Assembly (NCBI GenBank): GCA_949775045.1
Contig: OX459110.1
Span: 9,743,741-9,807,740 of the forward strand
Origin: Metridium senile
Taxonomy: Eukaryota > Cnidaria > Anthozoa > Actiniaria > Metridiidae
Direction: 5' to 3'
DNA length: 64,000 nucleotides
In this document: piece by piece, positions 1 to 12,700 of the stretch
Numbering within the stretch: the first letter of the stretch is position 1
Layout of the letters: every line of letters starts with the position of its first letter
Position numbers and translations under genes: made by a program
The notes under the pieces: generated by a model
Told to the model about the DNA's origin: nothing
The model's input: only the letters and a program-made list of their open reading frames with translations
Databases searched by the model: none

Positions 1-3000
1 CAACAACTTGAAACTAGTGAAGACTTTGAAACTTATGAAGATCCTGAAGAAATCGCTGACATGACGTTCGGTACCGTTATTGACAATGAGGAGGGAGATC
101 GGTATACTTACATGCATCAAACACCTCAACAAATACAAAGAAGTGACATTGTTGATAAGGGGCAGCGCTCGCAGAGGAAAGGTACTGTTGTTGATAAGAG
201 GATTTCCTCTTCAACACTTTATCAACTTGCTCAGGGTAGACAACCAGAGGAACAAATTCCCAGTTATGAAGTACAAAGTGGAGAATACCCAATGGAAGAA
301 GATGAACAATATGAGCCAGAGTATTACGAAAATGAAGGCGAAGTAACATATTACGATAATCTTATTGTGGTTGACTCGGATGTCTCCAGAAATCAACAAG
401 TTGTACCTGAAACGATGGCTTTTTGTAACTCAGGATTAGATAGATATCCCGAAGATGATCAGCCCTACCTACAAGAACAGCAACATAATATAGAGCAAAG
501 ACCAAGGAACAGTAAAGAAGACAACAGTCCTGATCCGAGTGGTTTTATGACAGTACAAGATATAAAACGATTGATATTCCAAGGAGCAAAGCCATCGACT
601 CCAAGATCAAGTTCTTTTTGCGGTGCCCAAGCATTAACATCAAGGCTTCAAAACGAACAAGATCTATTTCAAAGGCAGTCCTGGTCAGGCTACAGCGCTA
701 GCCAACAGCAGCATTCCGTCATTGATCCTCTCGTGAGAGATTTCCCTCAAAGAGGCGCACCGTTAAAAGAACCAAAGAAGTCACCCTATGTGAGGACTGT
801 CGTTCAGCAGAAGTCCATACGTCAACACGATTTTTATAGCGATTCAAATTTGCCTGATGTAAACGAGCAAAGAAAAGGTCATATCGGTCGATCGCAGTCA
901 TTTTGTGGATCGTCTCTACAGCAAAGGACTAACTCATTAGATAACTATCGACGTAATGTTGTACGAGAGGAAGTGGATAGAGGGAGGAGACCACGTTCAT
1001 TCTGTGAAGCACCGTTACAACGGAGATCAAACTCGTTGGAGGATTATCAACGTAACGTTACACACGAGGAGAATGATAGAGGAAGGAGGTCGCGTTCTTT
1101 CTTTGCAGCACCACTACAACGCAGGGCACATTCGTTGGATAATTATTATACCAACGGTGTGAATGAAACGAGTAATAGAGCAGGGCGTGCACACTCATTT
1201 AGAGGACTGCCGACACAACGCCGTTCCAACTCACTTGATGATTACTATTCTTCAGACAGGACGCCGTCCTCGGGTCAACCTGCATCGCAACGAGGTCGGC
1301 TAATTCGAAGCACATCCGATAGCTCCTCCAACTACAGTCAGTCAGATAATGAACAATATCACGAACACTTCTCTAGAACAAATAATGGTTCCAGAGAAAC
1401 AAGGAGATCTCCCGTTCAACAGTACATCGGTGCTGAAGAACTTGCAAGGCTGTTGTCACCTGAGACAACACATGAGGTCCAACACAGCGATCAAGTACCT
1501 GCCCAACAACCTCAATTAAATAGCTCACAGCAAAGAAATCTAAACGGACGTACGACGTTTCGACGGAATTCTTCGGAAAGCCTTCGTATTCAAGCTCTTC
1601 GGCGGGCTTCTCAAGTAACTAGTGACAGTGATTCCGATTCATACGTAGAACGTTTTGCAAGTCCACCAAATCCTCCACCGACGAAACAACATGCGGCTGC
1701 TGCGGCTGCTGCAAACGTTGTTCAGCGCAAAACTCTTTCTGAAAGATTCTCGGAGGTTCCACAGCGAATAAACTTTGACGAGCTAGCAGAACAGCTTAAT
1801 CTACCATCCGATGATGAGGACGATGATATAGTAGATGGCGGATTCAACACTAAAACGGAGTCAGACTTCGGAGATGATTTGGAGTTTGACTATGGTGATT
1901 ACTTTGACGACAATAATATGATAGTTGGTGAAGCTCTAAGGCTGAAAAAAGTCCTCGGCTGTGACACTAAACAGGATCCTGAATTAGAAACACTTGTTAG
2001 CGTGGTGACTAATCCAAACGTTCAAACTCTTCCCGCACATGTGAAGCAAAGTAGTCAAACGGATAAATACTTGACAACTGAGCGTCCACCTCCGTACCAC
2101 GAAGTAAAAAAAGACATGAAAGTGAAGCTAGGAACAGAGTCACCAAATTATTTAAGCCCATATGATACAGATGGCTCATACCCATCAGAATCAGACAACT
2201 CTGAGTACAGTTCAAATATGAAGCCCACAACTGTCCCTTACGTCAGTACAAATACAACAAATCGAGAAAGAAGAGATTCAGAGCCCCAAACCGGTCTCGG
2301 TCAACCGCCAGCCGAAAAGTCTATTTCTACCGAAGAATTGCTTAAATTAATTCTTTCTTCTAGTCAAGCAAACTTGAATCAAAGCAAGCCAGCTCAAGTA
2401 CAAGTCCAACAAAATCCCCAATCAGTGGTTCAAAATCTTTTGTTTCCCGCACCACAAACCAAAGCAGCTAGTACTGGAAACATTCACTCTGAGAAAACCT
2501 TTCCTGGACACGTGAGTCAACTGTACGGCAACGCAGACATCAACGGCGATCAAAGTAATCTAAATCGGCGACGGCACCAGACCCCACCGCCAACGTACCA
2601 CAAAAGCCAAGAATGCCTGAGAAGAGGTCGGCCTAGCAGCGCTTCTGTGCTAAAAGCAAAGCTTGTTAGCTCTTCTGAAAACGTCAAAAGTCGCTCCATC
2701 CCTGCAGAACGTGTCTTTGAGGAGGAAGTAGACTGTATGAGAACAAAGAGCTTTGGGGATTTCAGTTCCGGTGAAGTTTCATCAGGTTCATCTATTGATA
2801 GTATTGTGGAGAAGGACACTAGTCCAGGTGTAAGTGTGGCTTATATTGGTTGTGAAGAAACTAAAGCAATTGAAACCTTGCCTAGAGTAAAGTTGTCATC
2901 ACAGAGGAAAAGACGCAAAGAAAAAGTTGGCTTTCTTTCCGATCAGGACATTCCTTCAGGAGTAAACAACGATAATAATCGAAATTTGAAATTAGAGGTC

Positions 3001-3753
3001 GAACTGCCTCTAAAAGATCCTACACCAAGCAAGTTAGTGGAATCAAATAGTGTTGAGAGTGAAAGTCCAGACAAAGTTATACTGAGAAAGAAAGATATTC
3101 CAAAGATTGATCTGAATCTATCTAATAGCCCTGTTCCTATAAAAGAAGCTAGTGGCGCTTCAAACGCAGATCAAGTTGTTCACTTCCCCCATGATAACAT
3201 TCCAAGTCCCAATAGTGTCAATGTGTTCATTGACTATAAAAAGAACGTGATGAAAGTAACTACAAGTACGCCAAAGATTCATCATGGAAAACTCATAACT
3301 GATTCCCCAAATAGCCTAAGCCCCGTCGCTGGAAGTCCTACTGAAGAGAAAAAGCGATCACCAAAAAGTGCAATTGGCCAGGAAGAGTTTCCTCCCAGGT
3401 ACGACAGTGGCTCGTCCAGCGAGCGATCTTCGTCAGTGTATTCATCTGATGACGAGAAATTCTTCGGAAGCTGTGATACTGTGGTCTTCGTTGATAAAAC
3501 GTCAGAGAGTCAGAGTGATAAGCCAACTGTGGATGTCACTGTGACGAATGACCAAGAAGCTTGCTCAAGTAACGGGCACCATAGCAACCAAGATGAGGAG
3601 GCAATCAATGCGTACAGCGCTCGTGTGGATTCTCTGCTTCGTGAAGTAAGGTCATCTCTTGATGTCGACTCCATTGGATCGGAATTGCTGGATCAAGCAA
3701 TGGAACGTGTGAAAGACAAGCTGTCACCACGCTCACCACGATCTTCAGACCAG
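1..3753 (+). CDS. NAV: NAV giant exon (5' end outside window)
   Basis: It is open in frame 1 from the first base, so the ATG at 61 is not a supported start. It encodes 1251 residues of low-complexity Ser/Arg/Gln-rich sequence. Four imperfect tandem repeats of about 33-37 residues (roughly 889-1251) each carry an RSF/HSF core and an NSL/HSL core after basic residues. A poly-Ala run is at 1693-1716 and an acidic stretch at about 1804-1920. Three PPxY motifs are visible (PPPY at 2086-2097, PPTY at 2587-2598, PPRY at 3391-3402). The donor is CAG|GTAAAC at 3753/3754, phase 0. The frame stays open to 3840, but that tail is intron read-through. Confidence 0.88.
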
Positions 3754-6700
3754 GTAAACTGTGAACCTTTTTACTCGATAACCTATCATCATCAACATCC
3801 GCACCATTGTGATATTTTACATTGTTATCATTTTTTATAATTGTCATCGTCGTCATCATCTTCAGAATCGTTATCAACATTGCCATGATCATCATTATTA
3901 TCTTCATCACCAGCATTGTATTATTTATCATCATCATCGTCATCATCTTTAAAATCATTATCAATATTGCCATGATATTCATTATTGTCTTCATCACCAC
4001 CATTGTATTATTTATCATCATCATCTTCAGAATCGTTATCAACATTGCCATGATCATCATTATTATCTTCATCACCAGCATTGTATTATTTTTCATTGTC
4101 ATCGTCATCAACATCAGTACTGCTATAATGATAATTATCATGATGATTATAATAATCATCGTCATCATAATTTCATCACTATCATCACTATCGTATCATT
4201 ATCTTTTTCATGATAATCACTTTTACTACCATTACTATCATGATTATGGCCATTAATATCATGGTTACGGTCGTCGTCATCATCATCATCTACGTTTGGG
4301 CTAATATTATTGTGTATGTTTCGGTATTAGTATCCACAATCTGGATATTAAACCCAGTTCAGACTGATCTGCTAAATCTGACATCCATAAGACTTTTGCC
4401 CCAAGAATTTTTCTCATGCAGCGATAAGTACATTCAAAATCGCGTTGATAAGTTCATATAAGACGGTAGTATGAAGACACACGTAGGGCCCCGCGGCTAT
4501 AAGTAGATTCTCAGACTATTCTACAATGTACTTAGCTAAAGCTCTAGAAAAAGCTATACATAGTACACTGGCAATTATTTCTATCTTGAAGAGATAGCCT
4601 CTAAGGTTACTATGTACACCATCTGATTGGCTGAGAAGCGTTCTCTATAACTCAACAATGCACGGAGCGTCGATTTGTTTAATTTTTACTACTGAATATT
4701 TTATAAAAGAAATAGAAAACTCAGCAGCAGTGCTCTATCGAGTTAAAGAGCACTTGGGAATTTTAAGACTCGAGAAGCGCTAATCGTCGTGCTTCTCTAT
4801 AACTCGATAGAGCACGCTGCCTCGTTTTCTATTTTTTCAACTGAGTTTAGCATGTTTATGTCATAGAATAGTAAATTGTTAATTATCATGTCGAGATAAC
4901 CTCTATGGTTATTATATATACATCAACTGAGTTTTCCATGTTTAAATTGAGGAATAATGATATAAAAATCATTAGAATATAGTACACTAGACTATTCTCA
5001 CTATATGATATAAAGCTATACATAGTACACTGTCATTTGTTTTTATATCTTGTCGAGATAACCTTTGAGGTTTGTATATTAACACCTAACACTGTCATGT
5101 TCACAATGTAGATATAGATTATAGATCGTCGAGCAGGAAGATGAAACTGATGCGATACAAAGTCCCCTCCCCCCATCTTTTCCAGCGAAAAAAAAAATAT
5201 TGAGCGATCTATTAAAAAACACATCTTTTAACTATACAGCTGAAACATATCGAGTACACTGAAACATTGGGACCCCCACACCTATCAAAAATCAAATGGT
5301 CCGTCCCTCATTGGCTCAAGGGCTCGCTTGACGTTTATAAATAGCATAGAATGATTTAAGATCAGGACATGTCAAGGTGCCCTTAAAGACAGAATTCGTA
5401 CAGTTTTACACAAAAGCCTAAAAAAGCTTCTAAAGCCTCGCAGATTGGCTTCAATGAAATCAATTCGTTGAAAAATAAGGTAACTTTTCAGAGTATGTGA
5501 GCATCTTAGATACGGAATCCGCACTTTAAGTTTGTTTATGAACAAATTGTTTTGGTGGGACACTTCTAAAATCATGTATTCCATTTATCTAATTTTCTTT
5601 ATGATAGCTCCTTAGTATTATATTCTTGGCTTATAACAACATCAGTTGTCAATTAGTCTACTATATCGTAAGTCTTCTGAAAGTCTGCATGAGGTTCTAA
5701 CGCGCTTCTATTTTACCCGCATATCAATGTTTATATATGTTGGCCCTCAATGTTATTAACTGTTAATTTTCTTAACTGTTGATTTGTTATTGTGATGTGT
5801 TTGTACGTGTTTGTGGTAAGGTTGACTTGACCCCTTACAATATAATTACGTTAGAGCTGTATCTATATGTCAACCAGTTGCGTCATGTTTAGAATCATAA
5901 ACTACAAACGGCAAAAGAGGCCCTAGTTTTGCACAAAAACTCCAGCGCATTTATCTCTCTCTTGTTGTTTTTTTTCGACAAACATTTCGCTCTATCGACC
6001 AACGTTTCTTCTGAGTTTTGCGCAAAAGTAAAGATCGACGCATCTTTTTCGTCTGTTATTCTTTTCGACCATTCTCTGAAGGGACTGTAATTAACTCGTT
6101 TCGTCATAGTTTTTGTGTACAAGTACTTTACAGTTATAACTAAGGAATTAAGTGTTCATTTTGGGTTATGAATCGTAACAAAACACTACGTAAAGCTCGT
6201 TTTTTACTGATTATGTTCATGTATATCGGCATGTTTCTGCAAGTCTTCATTATGATATAATTGGATGGTTGATAAACTCTATGTAGTAGTGTAGTAGACG
6301 CAACATATGAAGTAATGAAGAGGAAAACAAATTAATAATGCTTGTTTGTTTGTTGTATTTGTCTGTTTGTCTGTTTGTTTGTTTTATTGTCTGTTTGTTT
6401 GTTTGGTTGTCTGTCTGTCTGTTTGTTTGGTTGTCTGTTTGTTTGTTTGTTTAGTTGTCTGTTTGTTTGGTTGGTTGTCTGATTGTTTGTTTTAGTTATC
6501 TGTCTGTTTGTTTGTTTTAGTTGTTTGTTTATTTGTCTGTTTGTTTGCTTTTTTTTTTGCATGGAAATTGACATTTTATGGTTACATAATTGCTAGGACG
6601 AAAACCGTGTTCGAGTTGTTTACGTTTTAACGGTTACTTCACATATGAAGTAGGAAATACGATATGGCCATCCTTATTAGTGGACCTTTGACTTTGATAT

Positions 6701-9700
6701 TTTATGATCTCCTTAAACTGATGATCTAAAAAGCCTACACTGCAGATGACGTACGATGTTGTGAATTCCGTTAAGACCACACTACGAGCTATCAACTAAA
6801 AACAATCGACATAAACAACAAAAATCGATTAACAGAACGAAATCTACATTTTGTTTATCAGTTCTACCGATTCCATCGAGTTAAGTACCTAATTATATAG
6901 TCGATAATTGATACTAGTATTCTTGTCAGTCGCGGAGTTGTAAGCATCATTTTTATGAATTTCATATAATTTTTTCGTTGTCATACTTTTGGAAACATGT
7001 TTATTCATCCATTCATTCATTTATTTATTGAGAAAGTAGAGGAACTATTTGAAATGGACAAGCAACAGGCCCTAAGGGGCGGACCATTTGACTTTGGGGG
7101 GGATGGAAGATTTTGAAAAAAATATCCTGTAGCCCTCTGAGCAAGGAAAAAAAATTGTACAGTACAAGTTCTGGGGGAAAATATCATGCAAACGGAATGT
7201 GTTAAAAAAAAGAATTAAGAAAATAAAATATCATGCACCGCTGTTTGACTGAAAAAGGCTTGCTCGTCAGCTCCCCTAAAAGTTCTGCTTGACAAAAAGG
7301 ACTGTTTACAAATGTTGGAGCAAAGATGCTCCCTCCCCAAGCAATTGAACCTCAAGGCTGTTCATGTGCCAAATGGGCAATATTGATGATGATGATTCTT
7401 TCGTTCATTCATTCACTCATTTATCCCTTTATCTATCCCATGTTGCTATACTTATAAACATATATCTATTTCCCACTTATTCATCCATCCATCCACTTAA
7501 ATGTCTTTAATTATTTTTTTATCTATTCTTTTTGCTCATTTTCAGGCTTTTGGTGGAATAACGATGGAGGCGTATGTTGCGTTACATCAAGCTGACGAGC
7601 TACAGGCAATTATTAACGAAATCAAGGTAACTGATATTGTCACGATACTTTACGTCACGCCACGAGAAATCTTTAATGCATTTTGTAATATTAATTCATG
7701 CATCTGTTTGTTTGTTCTCGTGAATTCATTTACTTTATTGGAATGAAAACGTTCGCATTGTTGTTCTCTTAAGAAATCCATCAACTTCGTACCTTATTTA
7801 TTAATAAATAATGATAAATCTAGTTATAAAATAATTTATACCGCTCCGGTCATAAATGACTATTTGATGAAGTGATTGACTCGGAAATGTGTGCTTTTCA
7901 AGTAAATGCGAAAGAGAAGCCTGAAATGTTTCACGGCTATAAGGCTGTAACACTATACGATTTACTAAGAGAAGTAATAAATATCTAACATATAGTATTA
8001 ATAGGAAATCTATTATCGACATCGACATCATATTGGTTAAAATCATCAACATTTTACTATCCTTGGAGTTATCATTATTATTATTATCATTATCACCATC
8101 ATCATCATCCACGCCATTGTGATATTAGTCACTAGTAGCGTCATAATTATCATCATATTTATCGTAGTCATCATCATTATCATTATCATCACTGTCATCA
8201 TCACCATCACAATCTTCATCATCATCACAATCATCATCATCATCACAATCATCATCATCATCACCATCACCATCACAATCATCGTCATCATCGTCATCAT
8301 AATCACCTACATTATTATCACCATGTTAGTCATTGATCATTTACCACAATCAACAAAACATCACAATCATCATCGTCGTCATCATCACCTACATTATTAT
8401 CAACCTCATCATCATTATATCTAGTATTTAATTAATAGTGGTTCCTAGTATTAGTGTTGTTTTTTAAATACTTTAAAAGGTATACCCATAACTCCGTCAT
8501 CCGTCATAACCTTCCACCTTTGACAAGCTTTTTAAAATAGTTGTATAAATCTTTGTTATTATTTTAGCAACAGCAGTAAGGTAGTCGCAGTAAGGTATTA
8601 TCGCGCACATCCTATTATCGTGCTATTCGTAAAAAATATATATCTTCTATTCTGCGTAAACGTTTAATGAAAAAAGTGGACCAAAAAAGTTGGTTACAAC
8701 AGAATAAGCAGTCATAATTGTTTTAATTAATTTTGAAACAGTTTTTTAGAGGATATATGCTATTTTTTAAAGCACGATACTAGGATGTGCGCGATAATAG
8801 GTACGACTACCTTATGAATTAAAATATATCTATTTTAACACTGTTCATAAAAGTGCTGTAATCTCAACTAACCTCACCTTTCTCAATATCAAGAACAGTA
8901 CTAAACGCTTTTAAAACAGCTCCTTGTTTTACTGCAGGGTGAGCTACAGATTCTTCAAGAAGAAAACAGCATACTCAAAGAGACGGTTGTGTCGTTACAG
9001 CACGGAGACTCACGAAGCACGAGCGAAATCACAGAGGCCAGTCTTACAGAATCTGCAGAAAGAATTGAATCAATACGTAAACAAATAGCCGCGGTTGTAA
9101 TTAATAAACAAGGTATGATAAAGAGGATGATTATAGTGATAATTATGGTGATTGTTATTGCTAATGACGTTGGTTGTGGTGTTGATGATGTAAATTTAAA
9201 TATTGTGAATGTTTATGATGGTCGTTCGTGAATTAATCAAAACTTATTTGAATTCAGATTCCAAAAACATCACTAGTCTCGTAATTTGATCACAAATATT
9301 TATAAAAAGATAGTTTTGTTTAAGAATGCTTCCAACAAATTTGCTTACTCGTTCGATGTAACTCAATCCATCAGCAAATCCAACTTTGCTTTTTTCGCTA
9401 TTAAAAGTCAAACTTTCGGCCATGTTTTCTAGTCAAAATACCTGATTTCGTTGCAGTTAGTCAGCCATAAATAAACCATGGTAATACGCTATCTTAATGC
9501 CGTCATATTTTCCGTTTATTGCCAGCCTTTTTCCAGAAAATTAGCGCTCGTTATGTAAAACGACTTTAGGTTGTCGGCCATTTTGTTTTGCGATGAATTT
9601 TCCCGCCATTCGACTACTTGTGAACGCGCGCGCGCGCGACACTTTTGCTCTAAGAGCCCGCAATATTACTATCCAGTGGAAGTTACTATTGATTATTTAT

Positions 9701-12700
9701 TTCTTTACTATTGGTTAATTATTGATTATTATTTTATATTATTTTAATTTGATGATATGATAGTAAAGTTTTGTTTATAATATTATAATAATTGTTTTAT
9801 TAATAGCTGACAAGATAGAGGAAGAAGATGATCTGATAAATATAGACGTTTTTCTCAGAGGATTTGGAGAAGCTGTAGGCTTAAAGTCACACAAGGTACT
9901 TCATTAATTAATTTTTATTTTTAAATTAGTTGAAAAATGGGAATAGAATTAAAGTATGTATGGGCACAATCCAGGCAAAACAACTTATTTATAATTTTTC
10001 ATAATTTTTATATCCATATAGTTATGATCATGTCAATATAATTATCATCATTATCATCATCATCATCACTACCACCATTGTTATCATATGTGCTTCTAAA
10101 ATCACATGAGCATTGTAAAGAACAATAATTAGATAAAAATATCACATATATATGCTTACTTATCACTTATATGTGCCTGTGTTTTCAACATTTTGAATTG
10201 ATATCTTGATTTTAAACACTGCATGTATGTAATATAATAAACAGATTTATACATAGGTGCTTGGAGATAAGATAGATCTTCTTGTGTTCATTCTTGAACA
10301 CTTGAAGATAAATTTCATATCCCGGGCGGCTATATGTATCAACTTCTATATATCATATATTTAGCAACATTATCTGTCAATTACTTACACATTTTTTATG
10401 TCTTGGTCTTCAGAAAACAGATGTTAAACTTGGTGAAGTGACTGTTAAAGGAGGTGCAGACTGGACAGGAGTATATGATGCAGCAAAAACGTGCTTCTTG
10501 GTAAGCTAGTCATTTTATCATCGATAAAATGATATACCATATTTTAAGAACATTAATTGTCCTGACTTTTGTAATTTAGAGAGAGTGCATTATAGAGTGC
10601 AAACAATATAACCATGAAACAAATTGTGCTAATTAGTACTAAATAGTGCTAATTAAACAATAGAAAACAATAGAATTAGCATAAAATACCACTATTTAGT
10701 CCTAATTATGTTGCACGCTTTTAATGTTTGTACTCTATTTAAAGACAAAAGAAGATCACTCAAGCTGAACTCTTTCTTTTATTATTCCTTAATGTATTAC
10801 TATATTATGTTCTTTTTTATGTGACAACATTCTTGCAATTAGGTGTACAATTCTTATTTATTTACCTTACAACTTGAAATACTGTACTATAGCTACCAAA
10901 CAACCTATCTACCATTATATAGAAACTTCCTAACTAACCAACCAACCAAACCCTATTAGCAACAACAACACTGAACAACAAAATTGAGCCATTTGCTTTA
11001 TTCCTACCCAGGAACACATCAAGCGTATTGACACATCTACATGTTTGGGACTGGGTCCTACCAGTATGTATGGTGCACAAATAGGAGCTACCATGTTGAC
11101 TCCAGGTAATGTGACGTCATACACCGAATCGAAATATGACAACCAATTTGAATAACAATTGTTATTGACTCACTAGCCTCTCATTCATGTGAAAACTCCA
11201 TTGTATTCCATCATTAACACGAGGCTAGTCAGTCAAGAACAATAGCAGGTCACCATACTTCGATTCGGTCTATTCTTCTTGACTGCCCAGCCTCACAAAT
11301 ACATGTGAAAACTCTATTGTTTTCCAACGTGAACACGAGGCTAGACAGTCAAGAACAATAAGAGTATGCCGTATTTCTTGTGACAACATGTGTTTACATT
11401 TGTTCTTTCTGAAGTGTAGTTTACATTTTTGATGTTAATATTTGTTCAAATTTTGTTTGCAGAGACCTTGAGAAAGAAGAATCCACGTGTTGAGATCTCG
11501 CGTAAATTTAATTCTTGCGTTATTCAATTGAAAGGTAACTAAGTTTATCAAATATTGTATAAAACAAACAAACAACAACTATGACAACAACAACTATGAC
11601 GACAACAACTACGACAACAACTATACGACAACAATAGAGCAACTCCATAAGAAAAGCCCGAAAGAATTAAAAAAGTAAAAATAACGAGCCGTTTTCGAAG
11701 AGAAACGGTTCATTTCATATTTCTAAAAGCGCGCAAAACGCTGTTGGTGATTATCGAGAAATAGTGTGAATTTATCGACCAATCACCGCGCGAGATTTTC
11801 TATATATAATCAATGGTGTATTTATACTAAAACGTTTTATAAAATAACTATTTGAAATCTCGTAGTTTGATTGGTTGTGGCGCGTGCTTTATGAGAGCAC
11901 AAAGCACGCGCGTTTGCATGTTGATCAAATATGTCCATTTGTATTTTATAAAAGAAATAGAAAACTTGCTTTCCGTGCTGTGTAGCTATAAAGCACTTGG
12001 GGATTGTCAGAACACTCGAGAAGTGTTGAGAAGCACTCCACTTCGCGTCGTGCTTCTCTTAACACTTCTCTCGTGTTCTGACAACCCCGCGTGCTTTAAA
12101 ACTGCATACAGCACGCGCGCGCGTTTTCTATTTCTTCAATAAATGATGGTAATATGTTAGCATCGTTTGAATAAGGTTTGATTTGATTTCTTAGATGGAA
12201 TGACTGACAGTTTCGACTCGCTCATCTACGATACACTAATTCCAAAACAAGTTGTTGAGGTAAAACTTGTAGCAATATACCTGATTATCATTATCAGTGT
12301 TACTATCGCTATCATTATCATTATCATTATCATCATATTATCACGATCCACGTCATTATTTTATCATGATCACTATGGTTACCATTTTTATCAGTACTTT
12401 TATTATCATGATGATCATTCTCTTTGAAATGTCTTTATCATTATCATTAACAGCGTTACGGTAATCATCAGCATTTTCATCAGTCATTACAGAGTTAACT
12501 CTGGTCATTACTATCACCGTTATCATAACAATCATTATTGGTATCATCAGTTAATATTATCATTATTATCACTATTACATCACCATCATCATCAGTCATT
12601 ATAATCATCGTTATCATCATTACCTCACCATCATCATTGTTATCATCATCATCACTATCATCACCATTATCATCATCAGTCAGTATCTTTATCGTTATCA

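Larger units (their letters stand above)
4300..7545 (+). other. Rest of NAV intron 1
   Basis: No coding segment is recognisable. It holds decayed inverted-repeat elements (4548-5090), a (TTTGTCTG)n array, and a half-element near 7072 that begins GGGGCGGACCATTTGA, resembling the ends of the 61379-62110 element. The stretch 5300-6330 shows nothing identifiable. Confidence 0.5.

Noticed and set aside
3754..3840. C-terminal extension of the giant NAV exon frame
   Set aside because: It reads over a good GTAAAC donor into CAT repeats, and the downstream coiled-coil exon joins in phase at 3753.
3605..4256. Met/Ile-rich ORFs on both strands
   Set aside because: Translation of a (TCA)n microsatellite.
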